A stretch of 64,000 nucleotides of DNA from JBBQZU01 sp041749535 (GTDB lineage: Bacteria > Bacteroidota > Bacteroidia > Flavobacteriales_D > Cryomorphaceae): contig JBGTBE010000108.1 in the NCBI GenBank assembly GCA_041749535.1, forward strand, positions 1 through 64,000, written 5' to 3'. Position numbers and translations under genes: made by a program. Below the pieces are notes generated by a model. It had not been told where the DNA came from. It was given only the letters and a program-made list of their open reading frames with translations, and made no database searches. Below are positions 41,656 through 50,442 of the stretch, piece after piece (within the stretch, counting starts at the first letter, position 1; each line of letters starts with the position of its first letter).

Positions 41656-42890
41656 TTGCTGTCATTCAACATTACCTCTCGCGCCATCTTCATAGGTACG
41701 GAGATGTATTTCTTTTCAAGGTATGCTACAACCTTGTCGAGGACTTCTCGGGATTCAGGTGATAAGGCTTCTATCTCCCGTGCATAAATTGTGTTGATAG
41801 CATTTTCCCGAATCTCTTTCACCTTTTCTGGAATTGTTCGCATCGCTAGTTCAACTTGTCGCGCTTTGAAAATATCGTGAAATGCCAGTAAATGTTTGTC
41901 TATAATTTCTTCGCATCGTGAAATATCACGGGAACGATCAACAAGATTCTTTTCCGCAGTTGCCTTAAGCTCATCAATATCCACATACTTTACTGGGCAC
42001 TTCGCCTCAGCAATCGCAGCTTTATCAAGGTCGCCAGGTATCGCAAGATCAATGACGATCTTCCGTCCTGTTTCTCCATTCAAAAGTTTACTAAACAATT
42101 GTTTATCAATAACCACCTGCCCTGAGCCGGTGCAGGAGATGAGTATATCAAACCCTTCACTGTGTTGCGGTAGGTTGCTAAGGGCATCCCAGCGTGCGCC
42201 TACCTCTGCGGCAAGTGCAGCCGCTTTTGCGGGAGTGCGGTTGTATATCTTGATGTTTCTAAAGCCATGCTTTACGAGAAATCGAGCCATCGCCTTATTG
42301 GTTTTGCCTGCACCAATCATCAAAATGCGGCTGTCGCCCTGAGCGTCAAGTTCACGCAATCTGTGAAAAGCAAGGGAAACCACTGATACAGGTTTTTTAA
42401 AAATAGAAGTTTCAGTAAAGACCTCTTTGGCAGTCTCAATGGTTTTTCTAACCATGAGGCGAAGGAGTTCACCGCTAAGCTTCATTTGTACAGAGCGTTC
42501 ATAAGCATTGCGCACCTGTGTAATTATTTCCCTTTCACCAATCACCATGGAGTCGAGTGAAGAGCTAACTTTAAAAAGATGTTTCACGGCTTCTTCGGCC
42601 CGAAAAGTCTCAGCATTGTTCACAACGAAGTTTTGCTCATCATCACTAAATATTGCCCCTGTGGCTGCTACAAGCTCAGCGACAGAAACGGTGGGGCCAA
42701 CAAAAATAAACTCCACCCTGTTGCAGGTAGATATGCACATAAATTCAGCGAGCCCAAGCGTATCTTTTAAAATTTCAAACCTTTGCTGCTTAAGCTCTTC
42801 TTCAACATAGAACTTTCCTATAAGCTCAAGTGGAATCAACTTGTGCGTGAAGGCAATGATCTGAAGCTCTTTTAATGACAATTTCTGCAT
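41652..42890 (-). CDS. hemA: Glutamyl-tRNA reductase HemA
   Basis: HemA reduces glutamyl-tRNA to glutamate-1-semialdehyde, the first committed step of heme synthesis by the C5 route. The 412-residue protein has the catalytic Cys in CISTCNRVEF near residue 57, SMVIGEREIITQVRNAY and the NADPH-binding LMIGAGKTNKAMARFL. The C-terminal dimerisation helix is complete. It leads a minus-strand unit with hemC (ATGA overlap) and hemD. hemB, hemL and later genes are not in the window. Confidence 0.96.
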   Translation of the reverse strand: MQKLSLKELQIIAFTHKLIPLELIGKFYVEEELKQQRFEILKDTLGLAEFMCISTCNRVEFIFVGPTVSVAELVAATGAIFSDDEQNFVVNNAETFRAEEAVKHLFKVSSSLDSMVIGEREIITQVRNAYERSVQMKLSGELLRLMVRKTIETAKEVFTETSIFKKPVSVVSLAFHRLRELDAQGDSRILMIGAGKTNKAMARFLVKHGFRNIKIYNRTPAKAAALAAEVGARWDALSNLPQHSEGFDILISCTGSGQVVIDKQLFSKLLNGETGRKIVIDLAIPGDLDKAAIAEAKCPVKYVDIDELKATAEKNLVDRSRDISRCEEIIDKHLLAFHDIFKARQVELAMRTIPEKVKEIRENAINTIYAREIEALSPESREVLDKVVAYLEKKYISVPMKMAREVMLNDSK

Positions 42891-42969
42891 GCAGGTGCAA
42901 ATTTCACACCATCGCCCCGAAGGATTGTCATACCAATGTCATGATAAGTAATTTAGAAAGGGTCTAAAC

Positions 42970-43001
42970 AAAGAACTCCCTGAAGCATCAGGGAGTTCTT
43001 T
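42970..43001 (-). terminator. Intrinsic terminator downstream of nrdA
   Basis: AAAGAACTCCCTGA at 42970-42983 pairs perfectly with 42988-43001, with a 4-base loop and A/T tracts built into the stem. It lies 25 bases past the nrdA stop and separates the nrd unit from hemA. Confidence 0.85.
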
Positions 43002-43026
43002 ATAGCTAACACACAAGTATATACCC

Positions 43027-45402
43027 TTATCCGCTACACATTTCGCAATCTGGGCCATTCTCAATGGAGCATGCTTGAATTGCTGCAGCATCTGGTTCTA
43101 CCTGCTGCACAACTTGTGCGGGAGTGGGAGCACTGATCATTGATTTGTCCAACGTGAATTTTATAGCATCTACGGCAGCACGGGTGCGCAAGTAATACAT
43201 CCCTGTTTTCAATCCCTTCTTCCATCCATAGAAATGCATAGAAGTCAATTTTGCGAAGTTGGCACTTTCCATAAATATGTTCAGTGATTGGGACTGGCAA
43301 ATGAATGCCCCCCTATCGGCCGCCATGTCAATGACAGCCTTTTGGCTTATTTCCCAAGCTGTGCAATACAATTGCTTCAGATTCTCAGGAATTTCAGGAA
43401 TGTTCTGCACAGATCCATTGGCAGCAATAAGTTTTGTCCTTACTTCGTCAGTCCAGATGCCCAGCTTCACCAAATCTTTGAGCAGGTGTTTATTTACCAC
43501 TACAAATTCCCCAGAAAGCACTCTGCGGGTGTAAATGTTGGAAGTATAAGGTTCAAAGCACTCATTATTGCCCAGAATCTGAGCTGTGCTGGCAGTGGGC
43601 ATCGGGGCGAGGAGGAGTGAATTGCGCACACCATACTTTAATATCTCATGTTTCAGTATTTTCCACTCCCACCTTTCGGAAGGCTTTACATTCCACATGT
43701 CGAATTGGAAAATACCCTGGCTTATTGGTGAACCTTGATATGTTTCATAAGGTCCATCTTCTTTAGCCAGATCCTTGCTGGCCGTGAGTGAAGCATAATA
43801 GATGGTCTCGAATATATCGCGGTTCAGCTTGCGCGCCTCAGGGCTGTCAAAAGGATATCGCAACATTACAAAGGCATCAGCCAATCCCTGCACGCCAATA
43901 CCAATTGGCCGGTGCCTCATGTTGCTGCGTTTGGCTTCGGGTGTTGGATAGTAATTGTTGTCTATTATTTTATTCAGGTTTTTAGTCACCTGATACGCCA
44001 CTTCAAAGAGCTCATCATGGTCAAACTTTCCATGCGCTATAAACTTTGGAAGGGCTATGGAAGCCAGGTTGCATACAGCCACTTCATCGGGAGCTGTATA
44101 TTCAATGATCTCCGTACACAAATTGGATGATTTAATGGTGCCAAGGTTCTTCTGATTGGATTTGGCATTTGCAGCATCTTTGTAAAGCATGTAAGGCGTT
44201 CCGGTCTCAATCTGCGATTCGAGTACTTTGAACCAGAGCTCTTGGGCTTTAATCGTTTTACGGCCTTTTCCTTCTTTCTCATACTTGAGGTAGAGCTTTT
44301 CGAAGGCTTCGCCATATACATCTGAGAGTCCAGGGCACTCATTGGGGCACATTAGGGTCCACGTGGAGTTTTCTTCCACACGCTTCATAAACAAGTCCGG
44401 AATCCAAAGTGCATAAAAAAGATCCCTTGCCCGAAGTTCCTCTTTGCCGTGGTTCTTTCGCATTTCCAGGAAATCAAACACATCTGCATGCCAAGGTTCA
44501 ATGTATATTGCAAATGAGCCTTTTCGCTTTCCACCACCCTGATCTACATAGCGCGCAGTATCATTAAATACGCGGAGCATCGGTATAATCCCATTTGATG
44601 TTCCATTGGTTCCTCGAATGTAAGATCCTTTGGCGCGAACGTCATGTATTGAAAGGCCAATTCCCCCAGCGCTTTGAGATATCTGAGCACATTGCTTCAG
44701 GGTATCATAAATGCCTGTGATACTGTCTTCTTTCATCGTGAGAAGGAAGCAGGATGACATTTGAGGCTTTGGCGTACCCGCATTGAATAAAGTCGGTGTA
44801 GCATGGGTGAACCAGCCTTCCGACATGCGATTGTACGTATCTATGGCCGCGTCGATATCCTCTTTGTGAATCCCAATACAAACACGCATGAGCATTTGTT
44901 GTGGACGCTCGGCTACTTCGCCATTTATTCTGAGCAGATAAGAGCGCTCAAGAGTTTTAAAACCGAAGAAGTCGTAGTTAAAATCACGGTCGTATATAAT
45001 GCTTGAGTCAAGTAGCTCAGAATTCTCCCGGATGATTTGATGTACATCATCCGCCAGAAGGCCCGCTTTCTCTCCAGTATTGGGATCAATATATTCATAG
45101 AGGAGCGTCATGGTATCCGAGAATGACTTTCTCGTGTTTTTATGAAGGTTGCTTACAGCTATTCTGCTTGCCAAGAGCGCGTAGTCGGGGTGCTTGATTG
45201 TGTTGGTAGCAGCTACTTCGGCAGCAAGATTGTCCAACTCAGTTGTGGATACCCCTTCGAATATACCGTTGATCACTTTCTTGGCAACTTCTATCGGATC
45301 AACTTCATCGTTAAGTCCGTAGCACAATTTTTTGATTCGCGCAGTGATCTTATCAAATTTCACTACCTCCTTGCGTCCATCGCGCTTTACTACATACGAC
45401 AT
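43027..45402 (-). CDS. nrdA: Ribonucleoside-diphosphate reductase, alpha subunit NrdA
   Basis: The large subunit of class I ribonucleotide reductase reduces ribonucleoside diphosphates to deoxyribonucleotides. The 791-residue protein has an N-terminal ATP-cone (about 1-95, VVKRDGRKEVVKFDKI) and the catalytic barrel with NLCTEI (active-site Cys) and PMPTASTAQILGNNECFEP. It ends with CEMCSG, the CxxC pair that accepts electrons from thioredoxin. The ATP-cone predicts dATP inhibition. It is the second gene after nrdB, 52 bases apart. The overall pattern is the eukaryote-like class Ia type. Confidence 0.96.
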   Translation of the reverse strand: MSYVVKRDGRKEVVKFDKITARIKKLCYGLNDEVDPIEVAKKVINGIFEGVSTTELDNLAAEVAATNTIKHPDYALLASRIAVSNLHKNTRKSFSDTMTLLYEYIDPNTGEKAGLLADDVHQIIRENSELLDSSIIYDRDFNYDFFGFKTLERSYLLRINGEVAERPQQMLMRVCIGIHKEDIDAAIDTYNRMSEGWFTHATPTLFNAGTPKPQMSSCFLLTMKEDSITGIYDTLKQCAQISQSAGGIGLSIHDVRAKGSYIRGTNGTSNGIIPMLRVFNDTARYVDQGGGKRKGSFAIYIEPWHADVFDFLEMRKNHGKEELRARDLFYALWIPDLFMKRVEENSTWTLMCPNECPGLSDVYGEAFEKLYLKYEKEGKGRKTIKAQELWFKVLESQIETGTPYMLYKDAANAKSNQKNLGTIKSSNLCTEIIEYTAPDEVAVCNLASIALPKFIAHGKFDHDELFEVAYQVTKNLNKIIDNNYYPTPEAKRSNMRHRPIGIGVQGLADAFVMLRYPFDSPEARKLNRDIFETIYYASLTASKDLAKEDGPYETYQGSPISQGIFQFDMWNVKPSERWEWKILKHEILKYGVRNSLLLAPMPTASTAQILGNNECFEPYTSNIYTRRVLSGEFVVVNKHLLKDLVKLGIWTDEVRTKLIAANGSVQNIPEIPENLKQLYCTAWEISQKAVIDMAADRGAFICQSQSLNIFMESANFAKLTSMHFYGWKKGLKTGMYYLRTRAAVDAIKFTLDKSMISAPTPAQVVQQVEPDAAAIQACSIENGPDCEMCSG

Positions 45403-45454
45403 AAAATGGGCCTCCCTGGTTTTAAGTGGTTATAATTCTTTTTGCTTCAATTGT

Positions 45455-46492
45455 TTAGAAATCTGCATCAACAGTAAAACTCTTGTCGTCTGAAGATTTG
45501 TTGCTCACGCCTGCCTTCTGATACTCACCCACCTTCTTCTCGAAGAAATTGGTTTTACCCTGAAGGTTGATCATATCCATAAAATCAAATGGATTGCTCG
45601 CATTGTAAATTTTCTCATTCCCAAGCTCCACCAATAATCTATCTGCTACAAACTCAATGTACTGTTGCATTAGTTCGGCGTTCATGCCTATGAGTTTTAC
45701 TGGCAAGGCATCGGTTACAAATTCCTTCTCAATCTCTACTGCATCGGCAATAATTCGTCGTATGGTCTCTTTTGAAAGTTTGTTGTTGAGATACTTGTTA
45801 TAAAGTAAACAAGCAAAATCACAATGCATACCCTCGTCTCTGGAAATGAGCTCATTGGAAAAGCTTAAGCCCGGCATCAATCCACGCTTCTTAAGCCAAA
45901 ATATAGAGCAAAAAGATCCTGAAAAAAATATTCCTTCTACTGCAGCAAAAGCGACCAGCCTTTCTGCAAATGAGCCCTTGTCTATCCAATTAAGCGCCCA
46001 TTCAGCCTTCTTCTTCACGCAATCTATGGTTTCCATAGCTCGAAAAAGTGTGTCTTTCTCAGCGCTGTCTTTGATGTAGGTATCAATGAGTAGAGAATAC
46101 GTCTCACTGTGTATATTCTCCATCATTACTTGAAAACCATAGAAAAACTTTGCTTCAGTATATTGGACTTCAGCCAGGAAATTCTCTGCTAGATTCTCAT
46201 TTACAATGCCATCACTTGCTGCGAAAAATGCAAGAATATGCTTAATGAAATGACGTTCGTTGTCATTTAGCTTGTCGTTCCAATCGCTGAGATCAGCATT
46301 TAGGTCTATTTCTTCGGCTGTCCAGAAACTGGCTTGAGACTTTTTATAAAATTGCCAAATATCGTTGTGTACAATAGGGAAAAGTACGAATCGATCCTTG
46401 TTTTCGGCCAAGATCGGCTCGTACACACTTGTGTTTTCTGGTAGTACATCGCTGATGTCCACTGCGTTCGGTTTAGGGGTTACTTCTGCCAT
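45455..46492 (-). CDS. nrdB: Ribonucleoside-diphosphate reductase, beta subunit NrdB
   Basis: NrdB houses the di-iron centre and tyrosyl radical that start catalysis in NrdA. The 345-residue protein has AFFAASDGIVNENL, the ligand-rich EAKFFYGF and the Glu-Asn-Ile-His-Ser-Glu-x-Tyr motif containing the likely radical Tyr, then MEIF-like core helices and a C-terminal tail. The last residues, SFTVDADF, are the expected binding peptide for NrdA. The eukaryote-like motif set is common in Bacteroidota. It begins the nrdB-nrdA unit. A short inverted repeat, CTTCTTA/TAAGAAG at 46554-46570, lies 60 bases upstream and may be an operator. Confidence 0.96.
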   Translation of the reverse strand: MAEVTPKPNAVDISDVLPENTSVYEPILAENKDRFVLFPIVHNDIWQFYKKSQASFWTAEEIDLNADLSDWNDKLNDNERHFIKHILAFFAASDGIVNENLAENFLAEVQYTEAKFFYGFQVMMENIHSETYSLLIDTYIKDSAEKDTLFRAMETIDCVKKKAEWALNWIDKGSFAERLVAFAAVEGIFFSGSFCSIFWLKKRGLMPGLSFSNELISRDEGMHCDFACLLYNKYLNNKLSKETIRRIIADAVEIEKEFVTDALPVKLIGMNAELMQQYIEFVADRLLVELGNEKIYNASNPFDFMDMINLQGKTNFFEKKVGEYQKAGVSNKSSDDKSFTVDADF

Positions 46493-46939
46493 GATAAAAT
46501 GTTGATTTTTATCTAAAAAAATGGTTAATCCAATGTAAATGCTTGCTATACTGCTTCTTACAATAAGAAGGTGTGGCGTATCAGTCGAATAAGGCCCTTT
46601 GGAGTTTGGGCGGGTTGACTTCGGCCGCAGACAAATTTTGACAAAAAAGCAGCGGGTGTCAAACGCTTTTAATTCACATTCGGTCTAAGTTTTCAACACC
46701 ACATTTCAGGAGAACCATTTAGGCCAATGACAGCCCAGCTTTCCGCAATATAGACCCTGAATGATTTACTCCAAACCAGATTTGATCGTCTGGAATCTGG
46801 CACAATTTTAAGCAGGAACCCCTTCAAGTGAAAATATATTTCCAATACAAATCACTGTATATCAGCGGAAAATACTTCAGTTGAAGGCTTTGTTTAAAAG
46901 TTAGGAGAACAATACTTGTACATTAAATACAAGTGATAA
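46493..46939. other. 447-base non-coding gap between nrdB and the DUF3109 gene
   Basis: No supported coding sequence or RNA is seen. It holds the nrdB upstream region, with the perfect inverted repeat CTTCTTA-CAA-TAAGAAG (46554-46570), and a weaker repeat ACTTGTA/TACAAGT (46914-46920 and 46928-46934) just past the DUF3109 stop that may be a weak terminator. No convincing NrdR-box pair was found by eye. Confidence 0.55.
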
Positions 46940-47527
46940 TCAATCCTTAAGGGGTCTATTAGATTCAAGGTGCTCTTCTGCAGCTATCAATTTTTCGAAA
47001 AACTCTGCACCAAACTTTCGGATGATCGGCTCCTTGAGAAAGCGATATACCTTCACATCGAGCTTTCCGCCACAAGCACGGGCGGGGTCACATATGGGCC
47101 AATGATGATAATTCACAGCAATGAAGTCTTTCAGATTGGTAAGCCTGATTGGATAAAGATGGCAACTGATCGGTTTGGGGAAGTCAATCTTACCATCCCT
47201 ATATGCGTTCTCGATTGAGCACTTGGCAATGCCTTTTCCATCAAAATTCACAAATGCACATTCCTTTCCATTCACTAGCGGTGTTACATAATCACCATCA
47301 CTATCTACTTCAAAAACACCCATCTTCTCCACAACCTCTATCCCTTCTTTCCTCATGTAGGGCTTAATTTCCGAAAGTGCATCTTCTATAATGCCAATTT
47401 CACCGGCTTCTAATGGCGCCCCACTTTCTCCTTCCACGCAGCAGGCTCCCTTGCAGGCACCAAGATCACACACAAAGCGTTTTTCAAACACATCTTCAGA
47501 AATTAGCGCATTGTCTACAATTATCAT
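46940..47527 (-). CDS. DUF3109 family Cys-rich protein
   Basis: The 195-residue protein has the Cys cluster CDLGACKGACC near residues 20-30, another Cys in KECAF, AKCSIE, ISCHLYP and PICDPARACGG, matching Bacteroidota DUF3109 and related to the YkgJ zinc/iron-sulfur cluster family. The C-terminal part is helical. The Cys and His pattern suggests a bound metal or Fe-S cluster, but the role is not known. It is divergent from glyS, with 155 bases between them. Confidence 0.82.
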   Translation of the reverse strand: MIIVDNALISEDVFEKRFVCDLGACKGACCVEGESGAPLEAGEIGIIEDALSEIKPYMRKEGIEVVEKMGVFEVDSDGDYVTPLVNGKECAFVNFDGKGIAKCSIENAYRDGKIDFPKPISCHLYPIRLTNLKDFIAVNYHHWPICDPARACGGKLDVKVYRFLKEPIIRKFGAEFFEKLIAAEEHLESNRPLKD

Positions 47528-47644
47528 GGCACGAAGTTAGTCAGGACAGTTCATTAAACCACGCAGCTTAAAATAGTACATGAATGTACCTGTCAGCAAA
47601 GGGATCTGTGCGGGCAGCATGCCCTCCACAACATTAAAAAAGCA

Positions 47645-47676
47645 ATTGGTGACGTACGTTCATTTGGTTTACTTTT
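47645..47676 (+). promoter_or_regulatory. Promoter of glyS giving a near-leaderless transcript
   Basis: TTG at 47645-47647, a 21-base spacer and TACTTTTG at 47669-47676 match the full consensus. The box ends 6 bases before the glyS ATG, so transcription should begin at or next to the start codon. Confidence 0.65.
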
Positions 47677-47682
47677 GCGGCC

Positions 47683-49224
47683 ATGATCGCACAGGAAGAT
47701 AAGCTGAAAAAAATAGTTGGCCACGCCAAAGAGTACGGATTTGTATTTCCATCGAGTGAAATTTACGATGGACTTAGTGCTACATATGATTATGGACCTT
47801 ACGGGGTAGAATTGAAGAACAATCTTAAGGACTATTGGTGGGAAGCGATGGTAAGAATGAACGAGAACATCGTTGGAATTGATGCTGCAATCTTCATGCA
47901 TCCCACCACTTGGAAGGCTTCAGGTCACGTAGACGCCTTCAACGATCCGTTGATAGACAATAAGGACAGCAAAAAACGGTACCGTGCAGACGTGCTCATT
48001 GAAGAGCATGTGGAAAAGTACAAAGTGAAAATTGCCAAAGAAACTGAGAAGGCAAGAGCCAAATTCGGTAGTGCTTTTGATGAGGCCCAATTCATGGCAA
48101 CAAATCCCAATGTACTTAGAAATCAGAAGACCATTGATGAGATAACCGGAAGGTTTAAACAGGCCATGGGCTCAGGCGATCTAGGCTTGGTGAAGAAACT
48201 GATCGAAGACCTAGAGATTGCAGATCCAGAAACAGGTTCAAAGAACTGGACGGATGTAAGGCAATTCAACCTGATGTTCAAAACAGAGCTGGGATCATTG
48301 GCCGGCGATGCGAGTACTATTTACCTAAGGCCTGAAACGGCTCAAGGGATATTCGTCAATTTCCTGAACGTACAAAAGAGTGCGAGAATGAAATTGCCTT
48401 TTGGCATTGCCCAAATAGGAAAGGCATTTCGCAATGAAATTATTGCCCGTCAATTCATTTTCAGAATGCGGGAATTTGAGCAGATGGAAATGCAGTATTT
48501 CGTAAAACCGGGAACGGAATTGGAATGGTACAATACCTGGAAGAAGTGGCGCATCAACTGGCACAATGCACTTGGATTGGGTGCATCTAATTATAGATTT
48601 CACGACCATGTGAAACTTGCGCATTATGCCAATGCAGCCTGTGACATAGAATTCAACTTCCCTATGGGATTCAAAGAATTAGAAGGAATTCACTCACGAA
48701 CTGACTTTGATCTGGGCAGCCATGAGCAACACAGTGGTAAAAAGCTGCAGTATTTTGATCCTGAAACCTCCAATAGCTATGTGCCTTTTGTAGTAGAGAC
48801 TTCAATAGGACTTGATAGGCTTTTCCTCGCTGTACTTTCGGCTGCCTATGAAGAAGAAAAACTTGAAGATGGGACTGAACGTATCGTCCTGCGCATTCCT
48901 CCGGCGCTTGCACCTATTAAAGTGGCAGTGCTCCCTTTAGTAAAAAAAGATGGCTTACCTGAAAGAGCTAGAGAAATAATGGACAGTCTAAAGCTTGATT
49001 TAAACTGCCAGTATGACGAAAAAGACAGTATTGGCAAGCGATACAGAAGACAAGATGCTATTGGAACACCGTTTTGTATTACCATCGACCACGAATCGCT
49101 CAATGACAATATGGTTACTATAAGAGGGCGGGACTCCATGAAGCAGGAACGGGTATCTGTTGAAGCCCTTCTTGGTATTGTCGGAGAGAGGGTATCAATG
49201 AAAACACTGCTCAGATCTATCTAG
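47683..49224 (+). CDS. glyS: Glycine-tRNA ligase (eukaryote/archaeal-type, single chain)
   Basis: This class II synthetase charges tRNA-Gly. The 513-residue protein has the N-terminal GFVFPSSEIYDGLSATYDYG segment, motif 2 (FRNEIIARQFIFRMREFEQME) and motif 3 (SIGLDRLFLAVL), followed by the anticodon-binding domain (about 410-513). It is the homodimeric form rather than the alpha2beta2 type, which is usual in Bacteroidota. The Bacteroidota N-terminus supports the ATG at 47683. It is a single-gene unit that ends seven bases before the convergent pth gene. Confidence 0.96.
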   Translation: MIAQEDKLKKIVGHAKEYGFVFPSSEIYDGLSATYDYGPYGVELKNNLKDYWWEAMVRMNENIVGIDAAIFMHPTTWKASGHVDAFNDPLIDNKDSKKRYRADVLIEEHVEKYKVKIAKETEKARAKFGSAFDEAQFMATNPNVLRNQKTIDEITGRFKQAMGSGDLGLVKKLIEDLEIADPETGSKNWTDVRQFNLMFKTELGSLAGDASTIYLRPETAQGIFVNFLNVQKSARMKLPFGIAQIGKAFRNEIIARQFIFRMREFEQMEMQYFVKPGTELEWYNTWKKWRINWHNALGLGASNYRFHDHVKLAHYANAACDIEFNFPMGFKELEGIHSRTDFDLGSHEQHSGKKLQYFDPETSNSYVPFVVETSIGLDRLFLAVLSAAYEEEKLEDGTERIVLRIPPALAPIKVAVLPLVKKDGLPERAREIMDSLKLDLNCQYDEKDSIGKRYRRQDAIGTPFCITIDHESLNDNMVTIRGRDSMKQERVSVEALLGIVGERVSMKTLLRSI

Positions 49225-49230
49225 GCAGAT

Positions 49231-49794
49231 TTACTTGTTATTGAATTCGGTCATGCTGCGGGCAACGCCAGCCGTAGCAAATGATCTGATGGTTTCTACC
49301 GCTACGTCTAACCTTGTTTGTAGGCCGGCTTTTTCTTCCACATTCCATTCACCAAGCACATATTGCACGAGCTGTCCGGGACCATAGTTGCTCCCTATAC
49401 CCATTCTAAGCCTTGCGTAAGCTTGTGTTCCCAGTATTTCTGTAATGCTTTTCAGACCATTATGACCTCCATCACTGCCCTTGGCACGGAGGCGTTGGGT
49501 ACCAAAAGGAAGAGCAGTATCATCAGTAACTACAAGCAGGTTTTCAAGAAGAATTTTTTCCTCTTGCATCCAGTATCTTACCGCCTTTCCACTGAGATTC
49601 ATGTATGTATTCGGCTTTAAAACTATAAGGATACGTCCCCTGTACTTCACCTCAGCAATCTCGCCATATTTTTCGGTTTTTAACAAAACAGCAGACGCCC
49701 GAACGAGGGCGTCTGCTGTTTTGAATCCTATATTATGACGCGTTTCCGCATACTCACTACCAATATTTCCTAGACAGGCAATAAGGTATTTCAT
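49231..49794 (-). CDS. pth: Peptidyl-tRNA hydrolase Pth
   Basis: Pth releases tRNAs from stalled peptidyl-tRNA. The 187-residue protein has GNIGSEYAETRHNIGF with the catalytic His, KPNTYMNLSGKAV and VVTDDTALPFGTQRLRAKGSDGGHNGLKSI. It is the last gene of the prs-rplY-pth run. Between codons 24 and 37 the DNA holds a perfect 17-bp hairpin (49684-49723) resembling a bidirectional terminator, although the reading frame and alignment length are normal there. Confidence 0.95.
   Translation of the reverse strand: MKYLIACLGNIGSEYAETRHNIGFKTADALVRASAVLLKTEKYGEIAEVKYRGRILIVLKPNTYMNLSGKAVRYWMQEEKILLENLLVVTDDTALPFGTQRLRAKGSDGGHNGLKSITEILGTQAYARLRMGIGSNYGPGQLVQYVLGEWNVEEKAGLQTRLDVAVETIRSFATAGVARSMTEFNNK
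49684..49723. terminator. Perfect 17-bp terminator-like hairpin inside pth
   Basis: Bases 49684-49700 are the exact reverse complement of 49707-49723, with a 6-base loop (GAACGA). The outer part of the stem is AAAA/TTTT and the inner part is GC-rich, so it has the form of a bidirectional intrinsic terminator, yet it lies in the pth coding sequence. Confidence 0.6.
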
Positions 49795-49812
49795 TCCGTA
49801 TTATTGACTTTG

Positions 49813-50430
49813 TCAGGCTTCAGCAGTAGCTTCGGCTGTAGCTTCAGCAGATTCTTCAGATTCAGCATCTTCTGCAGTATCAACGGCACCTCGAGCTCTT
49901 CGTACAGCTACAACCACAGCATCAGCTGCGTGCAGAATATCAATACCTGCACCTTTCAGGTCTTTGATGCGAAGTGACTGGCCTATCTTCAATTTAGTGA
50001 TGTCCAGCTCAAATACTTCGGGTAGTTTGTCAGGAAAACCTTTCACCATAATCCTTCTGAAGTTTACATCGAGTTTACCCCCGTTGCGCACCCCAATAGA
50101 ACTACCAGAAATACGCAAAGGAAGTTCGATTTTCACAGCCCTGCCAGGCAGCAATTGCATAAAATCCACGTGGATCATTCGGTCATTAACCGGATCGAAT
50201 TGAAGATCTTTTAGAATGGCCTCGTACTTCTGCCCTCCCACTTCAAGTTCGAACTTGAACACATCCGGAGTGTACACGAATTTGGAGAATTGAATCAAAT
50301 TTACTGAGAAGTGAATCTGCTTTTCGCCACCGTAGATCACTGCAGGCACACGGCCTTGGGTACGGAGTGTAGCAGCATCTTTTTTCCCTACGCCTTCTCT
50401 AAGAAGACCGCTCAACGATACTGTTTTCAT
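49813..50430 (-). CDS. rplY: 50S ribosomal protein L25/general stress protein Ctc
   Basis: This protein binds 5S rRNA in the large subunit. The 205-residue protein is the long TL5/Ctc form: an N-terminal L25 domain (about 1-92, with LREGVGKKDAATLRTQGRVPAVIYGG) and a C-terminal beta domain (about 95-180, with DVNFRRIMVKGFPDKLPEVFELD). The tail after about 185 is low-complexity Glu and Ala. It lies between prs (12 bases upstream) and pth (18 bases downstream), the usual order in Bacteroidota. Confidence 0.95.
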   Translation of the reverse strand: MKTVSLSGLLREGVGKKDAATLRTQGRVPAVIYGGEKQIHFSVNLIQFSKFVYTPDVFKFELEVGGQKYEAILKDLQFDPVNDRMIHVDFMQLLPGRAVKIELPLRISGSSIGVRNGGKLDVNFRRIMVKGFPDKLPEVFELDITKLKIGQSLRIKDLKGAGIDILHAADAVVVAVRRARGAVDTAEDAESEESAEATAEATAEA

Positions 50431-50442
50431 TTTGATTTTTGT

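Noticed and set aside
46493..46600. NrdR boxes ahead of nrdB
   Set aside because: No pair of sequences close to the consensus could be found by eye.
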